Below, in pieces: positions 19,987 to 28,412 of a stretch of DNA of 64,000 bases. The DNA comes from Actinopolyspora biskrensis (GTDB lineage: Bacteria; Actinomycetota; Actinomycetes; Mycobacteriales; Pseudonocardiaceae), in assembly GCF_013408175.1 (NCBI RefSeq), contig NZ_JACBYW010000001.1, positions 372,001 to 436,000 on the forward strand. Reading direction: 5' to 3'. Within the stretch, counting starts at the first letter, position 1, and the number at the start of each line of letters is the position of its first letter. The position numbers and the translations under genes are program-made. Below the pieces are notes generated by a model. That model saw nothing but the letters and a program-made list of their open reading frames with translations. It was not told where the DNA came from and did not search any database.

Positions 19987-21615
19987 TTGATCTCTGCGAA
20001 TGGCCTCGAACTCAGGGCCGGTTCCCGCATACTGCTCTCGGACGCGGCGCTGCGCGTCCAACCCGGTGACCGAGTCGGGCTGGTCGGACGCAACGGTACC
20101 GGCAAGACCACGACGCTGCGCGTGCTGGCGGGTGAGGGGGAGCCCTACGGGGGCGAGATCACCCGGCATGGCGAGATCGGTTACCTGCCCCAGGACCCGC
20201 GGGAAGGGGATCTCTCCGTGACGGCGCGGGACCGGGTGCTGTCCGCGCGTGGGCTGGATCGAATCCTGCGGGACATGGACAAGGCCCAGTCGGAGATGGC
20301 CGAGCTCGTCGACGACAAGGAGCGGGACCGGGCCATCCGCAGGTACGGCAAGCTGGAGGAGCGGTTCGCCGCGCGGGGTGGATACGCGGCGGAGGGGGAG
20401 GCGGGCCGGATCTGCGGCAACCTCGGTCTGCCGGACGGGGTGCTCAACCAGTCGCTGGGAACTCTCTCGGGTGGTCAGCGCAGGCGGGTGGAGCTAGCCC
20501 GCATCCTGTTCGCGGCTTCGGAAGCCGGCCCCGGGGGAGCGTCCAACACGACCCTGCTGCTCGACGAGCCCACCAACCACCTGGACGCCGACTCGATCAA
20601 CTGGCTGCGGGACTTCCTCAAGGCCCACGACGGGGGGCTCGTGGTCATCAGCCACGACGTGGAGCTCATCGACGCCGTGGTCAACAAGGTCTGGTACCTG
20701 GACGGGGTGCGGGGCGAGGCCGATGTGTACAACATGAACTGGCGTCGTTACCAGGAAGCCCGTGCCGACGACGAGAAGCGGAGGCGCCGGGAACGGGCGA
20801 ACGCGGAGAAGAAGGCGGCCACCCTCAAGGCTCAGGCCGACAAGTTGGGGGCCAAGGCGACCAAGGCCGTGGCGGCCAAGAACATGGCCAGGCGTGCCGA
20901 TGACATGCTCGCCAACCTCGACGAGGAGCAGGCGTCGGAGAAGACGGCCAAGATCCGCTTCCCCTCGCCCGCTCCCTGCGGCAGCACTCCGCTGACGGCT
21001 CAGGGGCTGTCCAAGTCGTACGGCTCGCTGGAGATCTTCAGCGGGGTGGACCTCGCCGTGGACCGCGGTTCGAAGGTGGTGGTGCTCGGGTTCAACGGCG
21101 CGGGCAAGACCACCCTGCTGCGGCTGCTGGCCGGGGTGGAGTCCGCGGACGCCGGTGAGGTCCAGCCGGGGTACGGGCTGCGCATCGGGTACTACGCGCA
21201 GGAGCACGAGACCCTGGACACCGATACCACCGTTTGGGAGAACATCCGGGGGGTGGCTCCGAACACCCCCGAGCAGGAGCTGCGCACGCTGCTCGGCGCC
21301 TTCCTGTTCAACGGTGAGCAGCTCAAGCAGCCAGCGGGCACGCTTTCCGGCGGGGAGAAGACGCGGCTCGCGCTGGCCGGTCTGGTCTCCAGTTCGGCGA
21401 ACGTGCTGCTGCTGGACGAGCCGACCAACAACCTCGACCCGGCGAGTCGGGAGCAGGTGCTGGACGCGCTGCGCAGCTTCACGGGCGCGGTCGTGCTCGT
21501 GACGCACGACCCCGGTGCCGTCGAGGCGCTGGAGCCGGAGCGGGTGATCCTGCTTCCGGACGGCAGTGAGGACCACTGGTCCGAGGAGTACATGGACCTG
21601 GTTCAACTGGCCTGA
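19987..21615 (+). CDS. ABC-F family ribosome-associated ATPase
   Basis: ABC-F proteins bind the ribosomal E site and relieve translation stalls or antibiotic block; they lack membrane domains. The 542-residue protein has two ABC cassettes: Walker A GRNGTGKTT and GFNGAGKTT, signatures LSGGQRRR and LSGGEKTR, and Walker B LLLDEPTNHLD and LLLDEPTNNLD. The charged inter-domain arm RRRRERANAEKKAATLKAQA lies around residues 260-280. The TTG at 19987 is chosen because CCGGAG lies seven bases upstream and the frame then begins ISANGLELRAG, matching the Rv1473 N-terminus. The open frame extends 105 codons further upstream without conserved sequence. Confidence 0.9.
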   Translation: MISANGLELRAGSRILLSDAALRVQPGDRVGLVGRNGTGKTTTLRVLAGEGEPYGGEITRHGEIGYLPQDPREGDLSVTARDRVLSARGLDRILRDMDKAQSEMAELVDDKERDRAIRRYGKLEERFAARGGYAAEGEAGRICGNLGLPDGVLNQSLGTLSGGQRRRVELARILFAASEAGPGGASNTTLLLDEPTNHLDADSINWLRDFLKAHDGGLVVISHDVELIDAVVNKVWYLDGVRGEADVYNMNWRRYQEARADDEKRRRRERANAEKKAATLKAQADKLGAKATKAVAAKNMARRADDMLANLDEEQASEKTAKIRFPSPAPCGSTPLTAQGLSKSYGSLEIFSGVDLAVDRGSKVVVLGFNGAGKTTLLRLLAGVESADAGEVQPGYGLRIGYYAQEHETLDTDTTVWENIRGVAPNTPEQELRTLLGAFLFNGEQLKQPAGTLSGGEKTRLALAGLVSSSANVLLLDEPTNNLDPASREQVLDALRSFTGAVVLVTHDPGAVEALEPERVILLPDGSEDHWSEEYMDLVQLA

Positions 21616-21649
21616 CCGAGCTCGCTGGTCGGCTCGCGTGGGTGGTCAC

Positions 21650-21791
21650 TTGGCGGAACCTCAGTCGGCGCCCGGCCGCGGGGGCCCCGACATCGGGTAG
21701 CCCCACACGACGTCGGGGCCGTCCTCGCCGGGCACTCGACCGAGAACCCGCGGCGGTGCCGACCGCCCAGGCTCAGAGCGCCTGCGTTGGA
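21650..21791 (+). repeat. Dispersed intergenic repeat, copy B
   Basis: This is the closest relative of copy A at 1971-2115; both start TGGCGGAACCTCAGTCGG and end near GCGTTGGA. It begins about 35 bases after the ABC-F stop and fills the first part of a 620-base gap. Confidence 0.75.
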
Positions 21792-21948
21792 CGGAACCCT
21801 TTCGCTGGAAGTCCCTGGCGGGAACTCGTCGATTCGGTTCGTTCGCGGCGGTGCCGGCGGGCGAGCCTCGTGAAAGCTGCTTCCGCCGCTTCGGGACGTC
21901 GCAGCCGGCCGCGCAGCATCCGCCCGGTCCGCACCGGCGGTGAGAAGG

Positions 21949-21990
21949 CCCGCGACAGGGCCCGCGACAGGGCCCGCGACAGGGCCCGCG
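21949..21990 (+). repeat. 12-bp tandem repeat, about 3.5 copies
   Basis: The unit CCCGCGACAGGG is repeated three times without change at 21949-21984, then breaks into CCCGCGGGCC. The number of units may vary between strains by slippage. It is too short and lacks spacers, so it is not a CRISPR array. Confidence 0.9.
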
Positions 21991-22063
21991 GGCCGTGCCG
22001 AGCGCTCCTTTTTCCCTCGTCAATCCCTGACGGAACGGCCCGGGGCATATTCGAAGCGAATTG

Positions 22064-22107
22064 TTGATCTTGGCTTTCGGTGCTCCATACCGCATTTTCA
22101 AGATCAA
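22064..22107. repeat. Inverted repeat in an AT-rich patch
   Basis: TTGATCTTG (22064-22072) is repeated in inverted form as CAAGATCAA (22099-22107), followed by the palindrome GAATATATTC (22111-22120). The surrounding 90 bases are markedly AT-richer than the rest of the window. It lies about 80 bases upstream of the -35 box of the small HTH gene. Confidence 0.55.
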
Positions 22108-22186
22108 TAGGAATATATTCGGCTTCACCGGGGGATCTGTTGCCGAGGTCGTCTGGCGTTTCCGGCTTTCCTGTTCGATCATTGGC

Positions 22187-22215
22187 TTGACAGGGGTCGT
22201 GAGCGGCCCTACCTG
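22187..22215 (+). promoter_or_regulatory. Promoter of the small HTH gene
   Basis: A consensus -35 TTGACA (22187-22192) and a -10 TACCTG (22210-22215) are separated by 17 bases. The start codon follows at 22237 with GGGGAAGG before it. Confidence 0.65.
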
Positions 22216-22236
22216 TACGGGGAAGGCGGGGACACT

Positions 22237-22446
22237 GTGGTTGATCTAAAGAAGGGTGCGCGAATCACAGGAAGCGCACGAGACAAGCTGGCCAGCGATC
22301 TCAAGAAAAAGTACGAGAAGGGGGCGAGCATTCGTTCACTCGCGGAGGCGACGGGCCGTTCCTACGGCTTCGTGCACCGCGTGCTGGTCGAGTCGGGAGT
22401 GCAATTGCGCGGGCGCGGAGGAGCGACCCGATCCAAGAAGAAATAG
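22237..22446 (+). CDS. Small helix-turn-helix protein (Rv1473A-like)
   Basis: This very basic 69-residue protein contains one HTH (KGASIRSLAEATGRSYGFVH, about residues 29-48) followed by VHRVLVESGVQLRGRGG and a Lys/Arg tail. The same kind of small regulator sits next to the ABC-F gene in mycobacteria (Rv1473A). It has its own strong promoter and a terminator directly after it, so it is monocistronic. The targets are unknown; a DNA-binding or nucleoid-associated role is inferred from charge and HTH. Confidence 0.85.
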   Translation: MVDLKKGARITGSARDKLASDLKKKYEKGASIRSLAEATGRSYGFVHRVLVESGVQLRGRGGATRSKKK

Positions 22447-22460
22447 CATTCGCAGCTGTG

Positions 22461-22497
22461 CGGCGTGCCCGGCACGCTGTTGGCGCCGGGCACGCCG
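22461..22497. terminator. Hairpin terminator after the small HTH gene
   Basis: A perfect 13-base inverted repeat (CGGCGTGCCCGGC and its complement) with an 11-base loop starts 15 bases after the stop codon. No T-run follows, as is common in high-GC actinobacteria. Confidence 0.75.
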
Positions 22498-22605
22498 TGC
22501 CCGAACGGCCGGTGAAGATTACGGACTCCGATCGCGACGACATGATCGGTCCTCTAGGCTGGTGGCCATCGTCGACCGCTGTGGTGTATCGCGACGGAGG
22601 ACCGT

Positions 22606-23418
22606 TTGACGGAATCGGCAATTGATCCCGGTGTACTTGACCGAGGGCACGTCCGACTGACGATCAGTGGGGCCCGGGCCACGATCGTTCTCGACCGGCC
22701 GGATCAGCTCAACGCGCAGACGCCGGACACGTGGAGGGCGTTGCGCGAAATCGGCCAGAACCTCGCCGAAGAGGTGCGCGTCGTCGACATCAAAGCGGCG
22801 GGCAGGGCGTTCTCCGCGGGGCTGGACCGTCGGCTGTTCGAGTCCGCGGAGGTGGACGGTTCTCCCGGGTTGCTCTCGTTGGCATCGCGGCCGGTGGAGC
22901 AGGCCGATGCCGACATAGCCGCGTTTCAGCAGGGATTCAGCTGGTTGCGTGATCCGGAACGGGTGACCATCGCCGCCGTTCAGGGGCATGCCATCGGTGC
23001 CGGGTTCCAGCTGGCCCTGGCCTGTGACATGCGGGTGCTGGCTTCCGACGCCGTGTTCCGCATGGCCGAGACGAGTCTCGGTCTGGTGCCGGACCTCGGT
23101 GGAACGCTCCCGCTGGTGCAGACCGTCGGCTACTCCCGGGCCACCGAGATGTGTCTGACGGGACGGGACGTTCCGGCCGAGGAGGCATCGCGCGTCGGGC
23201 TGGCCAATTCCGTGGTCGAACCGGCTGAGCTGGAGGCGGCCACCGATCGGCTGGCCGATGCCATCGCGCAGGCGCCGCACGGTGCCGTCAGGGAGACTCT
23301 CGCACTGCTCTCCCAGGCGAGTGAGGCCGAGGACCCGGAGCAGCAGCTCGCCGCCGAGCGGGCCGCTCAGCTCCGCAGGCTCGGGGAGCTGAGCGGAGCC
23401 ACCGCTCCGGATCGGTGA
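22606..23418 (+). CDS. Enoyl-CoA hydratase/isomerase (crotonase family)
   Basis: The 270-residue crotonase-fold protein has the oxyanion-hole segments AAGRAFSAGLD and GHAIGAGFQLALACDMR. Glutamates matching both catalytic positions of enoyl-CoA hydratase are present, in MAETSLGLVP and ATEMCLTG, so hydratase activity is plausible; the acyl substrate is unknown. The start is TTG at 22606 with a perfect GGAGG five bases upstream. In mycobacteria an echA gene also neighbours the ABC-F gene. A TAGGCT at 22554 could be its -10. Confidence 0.85.
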   Translation: MTESAIDPGVLDRGHVRLTISGARATIVLDRPDQLNAQTPDTWRALREIGQNLAEEVRVVDIKAAGRAFSAGLDRRLFESAEVDGSPGLLSLASRPVEQADADIAAFQQGFSWLRDPERVTIAAVQGHAIGAGFQLALACDMRVLASDAVFRMAETSLGLVPDLGGTLPLVQTVGYSRATEMCLTGRDVPAEEASRVGLANSVVEPAELEAATDRLADAIAQAPHGAVRETLALLSQASEAEDPEQQLAAERAAQLRRLGELSGATAPDR

Positions 23419-23578
23419 CCTTCGCGTCGGTGCGGGCCGTTTCGTGGCGTTCGGACGATCGACGGTCGTCGAGCGGTTCGGTCCCGGGGCGAGCGGGCGG
23501 TCTCGCGGACGACATCCGGTCTGGACCAGTTGAGGCATTCCGCCGTGTCGTCCGAACCGGGCAGTCCGCCGCTCCGGC

Positions 23579-24322
23579 TCAGCGCAGTCGCGTGATCCGC
23601 CCGGAGTAGTGCTCCAGCCGGGACGCGTTGGCCTCGTCACCGCCCGGGGCGTTCGAGCTGCGCCACCAGGGCAGCGAGATCCCGTCCTCGTCGGCTCGTT
23701 CGTACGCCTCGACCATGAGCAGGTTCCACAGGAACACGTTGGCCAGCGAGGAAGCGGGCGCGGTCACGGGGCCGGACTCGGGGTAGGTGGTGTCCCCGGG
23801 CGGTACCAGCGTGTCCAGCACCAGCGTCGCCTGCTCGCTCAGGGTGCCCGCGTCCGTGCGGCGTGGTGCGCCCTCCGCCGCTGCTTTCGAGGTGAGGGCT
23901 ATGACCTCGGACCCCCGCGCCCGCGCGGTGGCGGCCAGTTCGACCGGGTAGGGGTTGATCCCGGAGTTGGAGAAGACCACCAGCACGTCGGTGCCGCCGT
24001 CGAAGCCGGCCTCGTGCAGTGTTTCCTCCGCGAGCCCTCGTCTGCGTTCGGTGGCCGTGCTGGTGGCCGCTCCGTGCAGCGGAAGCAGATCGGGGTGGTA
24101 GAGCGGACGCACCGCGGCCAGTCCGCCTGCCCGGTAGAAGCTTTCCAGGACCCCGGCGAGCGAGTGCCCGGCCCCGGCGGTGAACACCAGACCGTCGGCC
24201 GAGACGCATTCGATCAGTAGTTTCGCGGCCTCCCCCAGGGCCGCTCCGTTGTGCTCGACCACCCGATCCAGGTCGTGCAGACTCCGCTCGGCGTGCTTGC
24301 GTGCGTGCGAACCGTCCGGCAT
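23579..24322 (-). CDS. SIS domain phosphosugar-binding protein
   Basis: The 247-residue protein is built around one SIS (sugar isomerase) domain. The phosphosugar loop is TAGAGHSLAGV, and VVFSNSGINPYPVELA carries the second Ser-rich motif. The C-terminal half has a conserved VFLWNLLMVEAY helix. Related proteins of about 245 residues bind or isomerise hexosamine phosphates or MurNAc-6-P-like ligands. No kinase or transporter is adjacent, so the substrate is open. It ends 160 bases from the convergent enoyl-CoA hydratase gene. Confidence 0.8.
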   Translation of the reverse strand: MPDGSHARKHAERSLHDLDRVVEHNGAALGEAAKLLIECVSADGLVFTAGAGHSLAGVLESFYRAGGLAAVRPLYHPDLLPLHGAATSTATERRRGLAEETLHEAGFDGGTDVLVVFSNSGINPYPVELAATARARGSEVIALTSKAAAEGAPRRTDAGTLSEQATLVLDTLVPPGDTTYPESGPVTAPASSLANVFLWNLLMVEAYERADEDGISLPWWRSSNAPGGDEANASRLEHYSGRITRLR

Positions 24323-24372
24323 GCCGTCCTCTCACTGATGTCTTTCCGTCGTGTCGGCGATCGGCGCGGCGC

Positions 24373-24393
24373 TTCGGCGCTCCCGGCGCCGAA
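24373..24393. repeat. TTCGGCGC hairpin in a 466-base gap
   Basis: TTCGGCGC and GCGCCGAA pair perfectly around TCCCG. It lies in the upstream region of the SIS gene; the rest of 24323-24788 shows no gene, terminator or convincing promoter. Confidence 0.6.
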
Positions 24394-24788
24394 CGACCGT
24401 CCGAGCGGTCCGGCGCCGCCGCGGGAGGTTCCGCCGCCCGCATCGCCACGCACCCCGAGCGGAGAACCTCGATCGTCCGGGATGCTCTCGCGGAATCGAT
24501 GCTCCCAGGAACCGCCTTCCGGCGGGGAGTTGTGTGGCGGATCACTCCGCGTGGGCGGACGCCTCCGGCGCGGAGACCGCGTTCGGGCCGCACGGCCTCC
24601 CCACCTGGGGTCCGCGGAGCACGAAGCGGCCGGTACCGTTCCCACTCGGATGTCGTTGGTGCGATTCGGTCACCGCCTCGCCACCGTGGCGAACCGAGCT
24701 GGCAACATGATCACCACAGCCCGGTGGCGGAGAGGTTCGAACGGTGCCACCAGGGAATCGGGTACACGGATTGAAACACGGGGAAAGC

Positions 24789-25505
24789 ATGTCGAATCCG
24801 CCGTCGCACGACGAGTCCGCTGCCCCGGAGAACCTCTCGGAGGTGTTCGCCCGGCTGACGGATGTTCCGCTGGACCAAGTGGACAAACTGATCGAGACCA
24901 CCGAGTCCGCCTACTCCGATCTGAACAGGGTGATGGAGCACTCGTACTGGGCCGATCTGGTCTACCACCAGGGGGCGACCCTGCGCGCGCTGCGGGAGGC
25001 CCGCGCGGAACTCGACGCGTTCCGCGCCGAGGCGACCGGCGCGCGCAACACGGAGCTGGGGATCATGGTCGCCACCGGGGTGGTCGACGGTGAACGGGAG
25101 TACGCCGAAGACGAGGAGCACAAGCACGCGTTGGTCGAGCGGTTGCTCCGTCCGCCGCGGCAGGGGAGTGCCTGCCACCTCTACGTCTGGGACCGGCCCT
25201 ACGAGGACGACGGGGTTCCGGGGCCGTACCGGCAGGTCCGGGTGGTGACGTCCGCCGACGACGAGGTGGGGGCGCTGAACTTCACCGAGGAGCAGGAGGA
25301 CGGGCAGCTGTACTCCTGGCAGACCCGCAGTTCGCGGGAGTCCGCGGAGGCGCCGGTGTTGCGTTTCGACCTGGGCAGCGCTTTGACCTTTCCGCGCAGT
25401 TCGGTCGTCGGCTTCACCGAGTTGCGCGCTGCGCTCGACGAGTTCGTGCGGAGCGGTGAGTGCCCGGAGAACGTGGGCTGGCAGCAGGCCCGCTGGGGCG
25501 AGTGA
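24789..25505 (+). CDS. Imm1-family immunity-like protein, orphan
   Basis: The C-terminal 130 residues of this 238-residue protein match the Imm1 fold of polymorphic-toxin immunity proteins: YRQVRVVTSADDEVGALNF, a central edge strand, and the closing ALDEFVRSGECPENVGWQQA. The N-terminal 100 residues are helical and acidic and are not part of Imm1. Start choice: ATG at 24789 with GGGGAAAG before it. No toxin gene adjoins it. It may be a stockpiled immunity against toxins of relatives, or have been recruited to another role. Confidence 0.75.
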   Translation: MSNPPSHDESAAPENLSEVFARLTDVPLDQVDKLIETTESAYSDLNRVMEHSYWADLVYHQGATLRALREARAELDAFRAEATGARNTELGIMVATGVVDGEREYAEDEEHKHALVERLLRPPRQGSACHLYVWDRPYEDDGVPGPYRQVRVVTSADDEVGALNFTEEQEDGQLYSWQTRSSRESAEAPVLRFDLGSALTFPRSSVVGFTELRAALDEFVRSGECPENVGWQQARWGE

Positions 25506-25570
25506 ACGGGTGCCCACCGGTTACGCGCGAAACGTTCGCACCGCGTGGCTCGTGCCCCAGCGGGCGAGGC

Positions 25571-26398
25571 TCACCCGTACGTGTCCTGGGCGGCCTTGGA
25601 GGCCACGGTGGTGATCACCTTGAAGGTTTTCATCGCCGTCGTCATGTCCGCGGCGTCGAAACCGACACGTCGGGGTGACAGCTGCTCCACTGTGGGCACG
25701 AGGGCCGCCGCGGCGGCGAGGTGGGTTCCGGTGAACTCCAGCTCGACCCGGTGTGGCTCGACCTCGCCCTCGCCACGGCCGGCGAGTCCCATGGCGTCGG
25801 ACGCCGTCGTCCTGATCGCGGAACTCGTCCGCTCCGGAGTGGAGCAGACGGCCGCGTACCTGCTCACGCATTCCTTCACCGGGACGGTCCGGCACTCCGG
25901 AGCGTAGGAACCGGCTTCCACGCAGGTGAGGTCGTCACCGGTGACCAGCAGAACGGGCACTCCGTGCTCGGTGGCCAACGCGGCGTTCAGCCTTCCCTCG
26001 CTGGCGTGGATACCGTCCAGCCAGACCCCGGACAACCCGCTCTCCATGTAGGTGTGCGAGAGCACGCCCTCCGCGCCCGCTCCGGTGTGATAGCCGAGGA
26101 AGACCACACCGTCCACTCCCGAATCGACGCCTTCCATCATCGACAGCGGTTTGTGCCTGCCGGTGAGCATCCGAGCGCGCCCGTCGAGCCGTTCGAGCAG
26201 CAGGTGACGCTGGACCGAGTGGGCCTCGTTGACCAGCGTCTCGGTCGCCCCGGCCGCGAACAGGCCGGACACGCAGGCGTTGACGTCGCCGGTGAACAGC
26301 TCCCGGAAACGCCGCCAGGGCTCGGTGCCCGCGATCACGTCGTCGACACCGGTCACGCCGGTGGCGCCTTCCATGTCCGCAGAGATCAGGATCCGCAC
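25571..26398 (-). CDS. dppA: D-aminopeptidase DppA (peptidase family M55)
   Basis: M55 enzymes are zinc-dependent D-aminopeptidases releasing D-Ala from D-Ala-peptides such as peptidoglycan fragments. The 275-residue protein starts RILISADMEGATGV with the metal-binding Asp-x-Glu, and carries GYHTGAGAEGVLSHTY, VTGDDLTCVEA and the C-terminal FDAADMTTAMK. The GTG at 26398 places the motif at the N-terminus as in characterised DppA; a GTG nine bases upstream is possible. It diverges from a dipeptide ABC operon, so uptake and cytosolic trimming of D-amino-acid peptides are likely linked, as in B. subtilis dpp. Confidence 0.88.
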   Translation of the reverse strand: MRILISADMEGATGVTGVDDVIAGTEPWRRFRELFTGDVNACVSGLFAAGATETLVNEAHSVQRHLLLERLDGRARMLTGRHKPLSMMEGVDSGVDGVVFLGYHTGAGAEGVLSHTYMESGLSGVWLDGIHASEGRLNAALATEHGVPVLLVTGDDLTCVEAGSYAPECRTVPVKECVSRYAAVCSTPERTSSAIRTTASDAMGLAGRGEGEVEPHRVELEFTGTHLAAAAALVPTVEQLSPRRVGFDAADMTTAMKTFKVITTVASKAAQDTYG

Positions 26399-26562
26399 GA
26401 GAACCACCCTAGAACCCGTGGCCCTCTCGAGCAGCCCCCGAAACGCGGCGGGGCGCGTCCGGTGTTCGTCCGACGTGCTCGCAACGCCGAAACGGTGAAC
26501 CATTGACTGGAAGACGGGTCCGGTGGTTCTTTTCTACCACGTGACGTGAGGGAGTGATCACC

Positions 26563-28410
26563 ATGGGTGTGCGGTCTGCCGGTGTTCGACCGAGCTTTCC
26601 GCGTGCCGCGGCCACCGTGGTGATCGCCGGGCTGCTGCTTCCCGTGGTCCTCGCCCCCGGCGCTCTTTCCGCGAACGAGCGCGGCGACGGTTCGGGACAG
26701 GAGGGGGAGGCCACCCTCAGGGTCGGGATTCAGCAGGAGTTCGATTCGCTCAATCCCTTCCTCGGTTTCAGCCGGGCCGCCACCGAGGTCTTTCGGCTGA
26801 TCTACCCGACCCTGACCACCTACAGCTCCGAGGACTTCTCGGTGGTCCCCGAGCTGGCCACCGACTGGGAGTCCTCGCGCGACAAGCTCACCTGGACCTT
26901 TCACATCCGTGAAGGAGTGAAGTGGTCGGACGGGGAACCGGTCACCGCCCACGACGTCGCCTACACGTTCGACCGCATGATGACCGACTCGGCGGCGGCG
27001 ACGGCCAACGGGAACTACGTGGACAACTTCGCGGAGGTCTCCGCCCCCGACGACGGGCGGGTGGTGATCAGAACCGAGACTCCCCAGGCCACGATGCGCT
27101 CCCTCGCCGTGCCGATCGTGCCCGAACACGTCTGGTCGGAAGTCGACGACGTGGCCGGGTTCGCGAACCGGCGAATGCCCATCGTGGGCAGTGGCCCCTT
27201 CGAGGTGACCGACTACCGGCCGCAGCAGTCCCTGACCCTCGAGGCCAACGAGGACTTCTGGCGCGGGGCGCCCACGGTGGACCGGCTGCGTTTCGTCAAC
27301 TTCGAGAACAGCGACGCCGCGGTGCAGGCGCTGCGCAAGGGCGAGATCGACGTGGCGAGAAAGCTGACCCCCGCGCAGTTCGACGCCCTGAAGGGGGCCG
27401 AGAACATCGAACGGGTGAAGGGGAAGGGACGTCGGTTCTACGAGCTCGTGCTGAACCCGGGAGCGGCCAACAGCGCGGGCGACCCCATCGGCACCGGCCA
27501 CCCCGCGCTGCGGGACGTCCGGGTGCGCAAAGCTTTGGACCGCGCGATCGACCGGTCCGAACTGGTCGACCGGGTGCTCGGGGGGCACGGCACGGTCGGA
27601 GCCGGTTACCTGCCTCCCATCTTCCGGAAGTACCACTGGTCTCCCCCGGACGACGAGCGACGCTCCTTCTCGCTCGAGGCGGCCGACCGAGCTCTGGACG
27701 AGGCCGGGTATCCCCGCGGTCCCGACGGGATCCGCCGGGGGCCTTCCGGGCGGCCGCTGGACTTCGAATTCGTGCTGCACGGTGACTCGTCCACCGACGC
27801 GCTGGTGGGCAAGTTCGTCAAGGAGTGGTTGTCCGGGATCGGGGTCGAGGTGAGCCTGCAGCCGGTGTCGGACAACCAGGTCAACCAGCGCACAACGGCA
27901 GGCGACTTCGACATGGTGATCAGCGGCTGGTCCGTCAACCCCGATCCGGACTACGTGCTGCGGCTGCAGACCTGCGGAGCCAGGCCCAACCCCGGGGGCG
28001 GAGGCCTCCCGGACAGCTTCCTCTGCGACGAGCGCTACGACGAGCTGTACGCGCGGCAGCTGGCCGAATTCGACCGGGACGCGCGGGTGGAACTGGTGAA
28101 GCGGGCCCAAGGGCGGTTCCACGAGATGGCGACCGGCCTGATCCTGTTCTACCCGAACGCGCTCGAGGCCTACCGCTCGGACCGTTTCGCGGGATTCGAG
28201 AGGCAGCCGGCGGAACGCGGTGTCATCACGGCCCAGCAGGGCTACTGGGGCTACTACCGGGCGGAACCGACCGAACGGGCGCGAACCGCCGGGGGCGGGG
28301 CCGGGTACCGCTCCGCGGCGTTCGTGATCGTGGGCGTGGTCCTGCTCGGCGCGCTCGTGGTGTTCTCCGCGAGCGCTCACAGGCGTCGTACCGCGGAACA
28401 CCGGGAATAG
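26563..28410 (+). CDS. Peptide ABC transporter substrate-binding protein with a C-terminal membrane anchor
   Basis: This 615-residue family 5 solute-binding protein captures di/oligopeptides outside the cell. An N-terminal signal sequence is followed by the mature start ATLRVGIQQEFDSLNPFLGF, the family landmark LTWTFHIREGVKWSDGEPVTAHDVAYTF (about residues 108-135), and VRVRKALDRAIDR. There is no lipobox Cys. Instead a hydrophobic segment near residue 585 (FVIVGVVLLGALVVF) followed by basic residues would anchor the C-terminus. The ATG at 26563 is preceded by GAGGGAG. It leads the operon with two permeases and a fused ATPase. Confidence 0.9.
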   Translation: MGVRSAGVRPSFPRAAATVVIAGLLLPVVLAPGALSANERGDGSGQEGEATLRVGIQQEFDSLNPFLGFSRAATEVFRLIYPTLTTYSSEDFSVVPELATDWESSRDKLTWTFHIREGVKWSDGEPVTAHDVAYTFDRMMTDSAAATANGNYVDNFAEVSAPDDGRVVIRTETPQATMRSLAVPIVPEHVWSEVDDVAGFANRRMPIVGSGPFEVTDYRPQQSLTLEANEDFWRGAPTVDRLRFVNFENSDAAVQALRKGEIDVARKLTPAQFDALKGAENIERVKGKGRRFYELVLNPGAANSAGDPIGTGHPALRDVRVRKALDRAIDRSELVDRVLGGHGTVGAGYLPPIFRKYHWSPPDDERRSFSLEAADRALDEAGYPRGPDGIRRGPSGRPLDFEFVLHGDSSTDALVGKFVKEWLSGIGVEVSLQPVSDNQVNQRTTAGDFDMVISGWSVNPDPDYVLRLQTCGARPNPGGGGLPDSFLCDERYDELYARQLAEFDRDARVELVKRAQGRFHEMATGLILFYPNALEAYRSDRFAGFERQPAERGVITAQQGYWGYYRAEPTERARTAGGGAGYRSAAFVIVGVVLLGALVVFSASAHRRRTAEHRE

Positions 28411-28412
28411 CC

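Noticed and set aside
21949-21990. CRISPR-like array
   Set aside because: The units are 12 bp, head to tail, with no spacers and no cas genes nearby.
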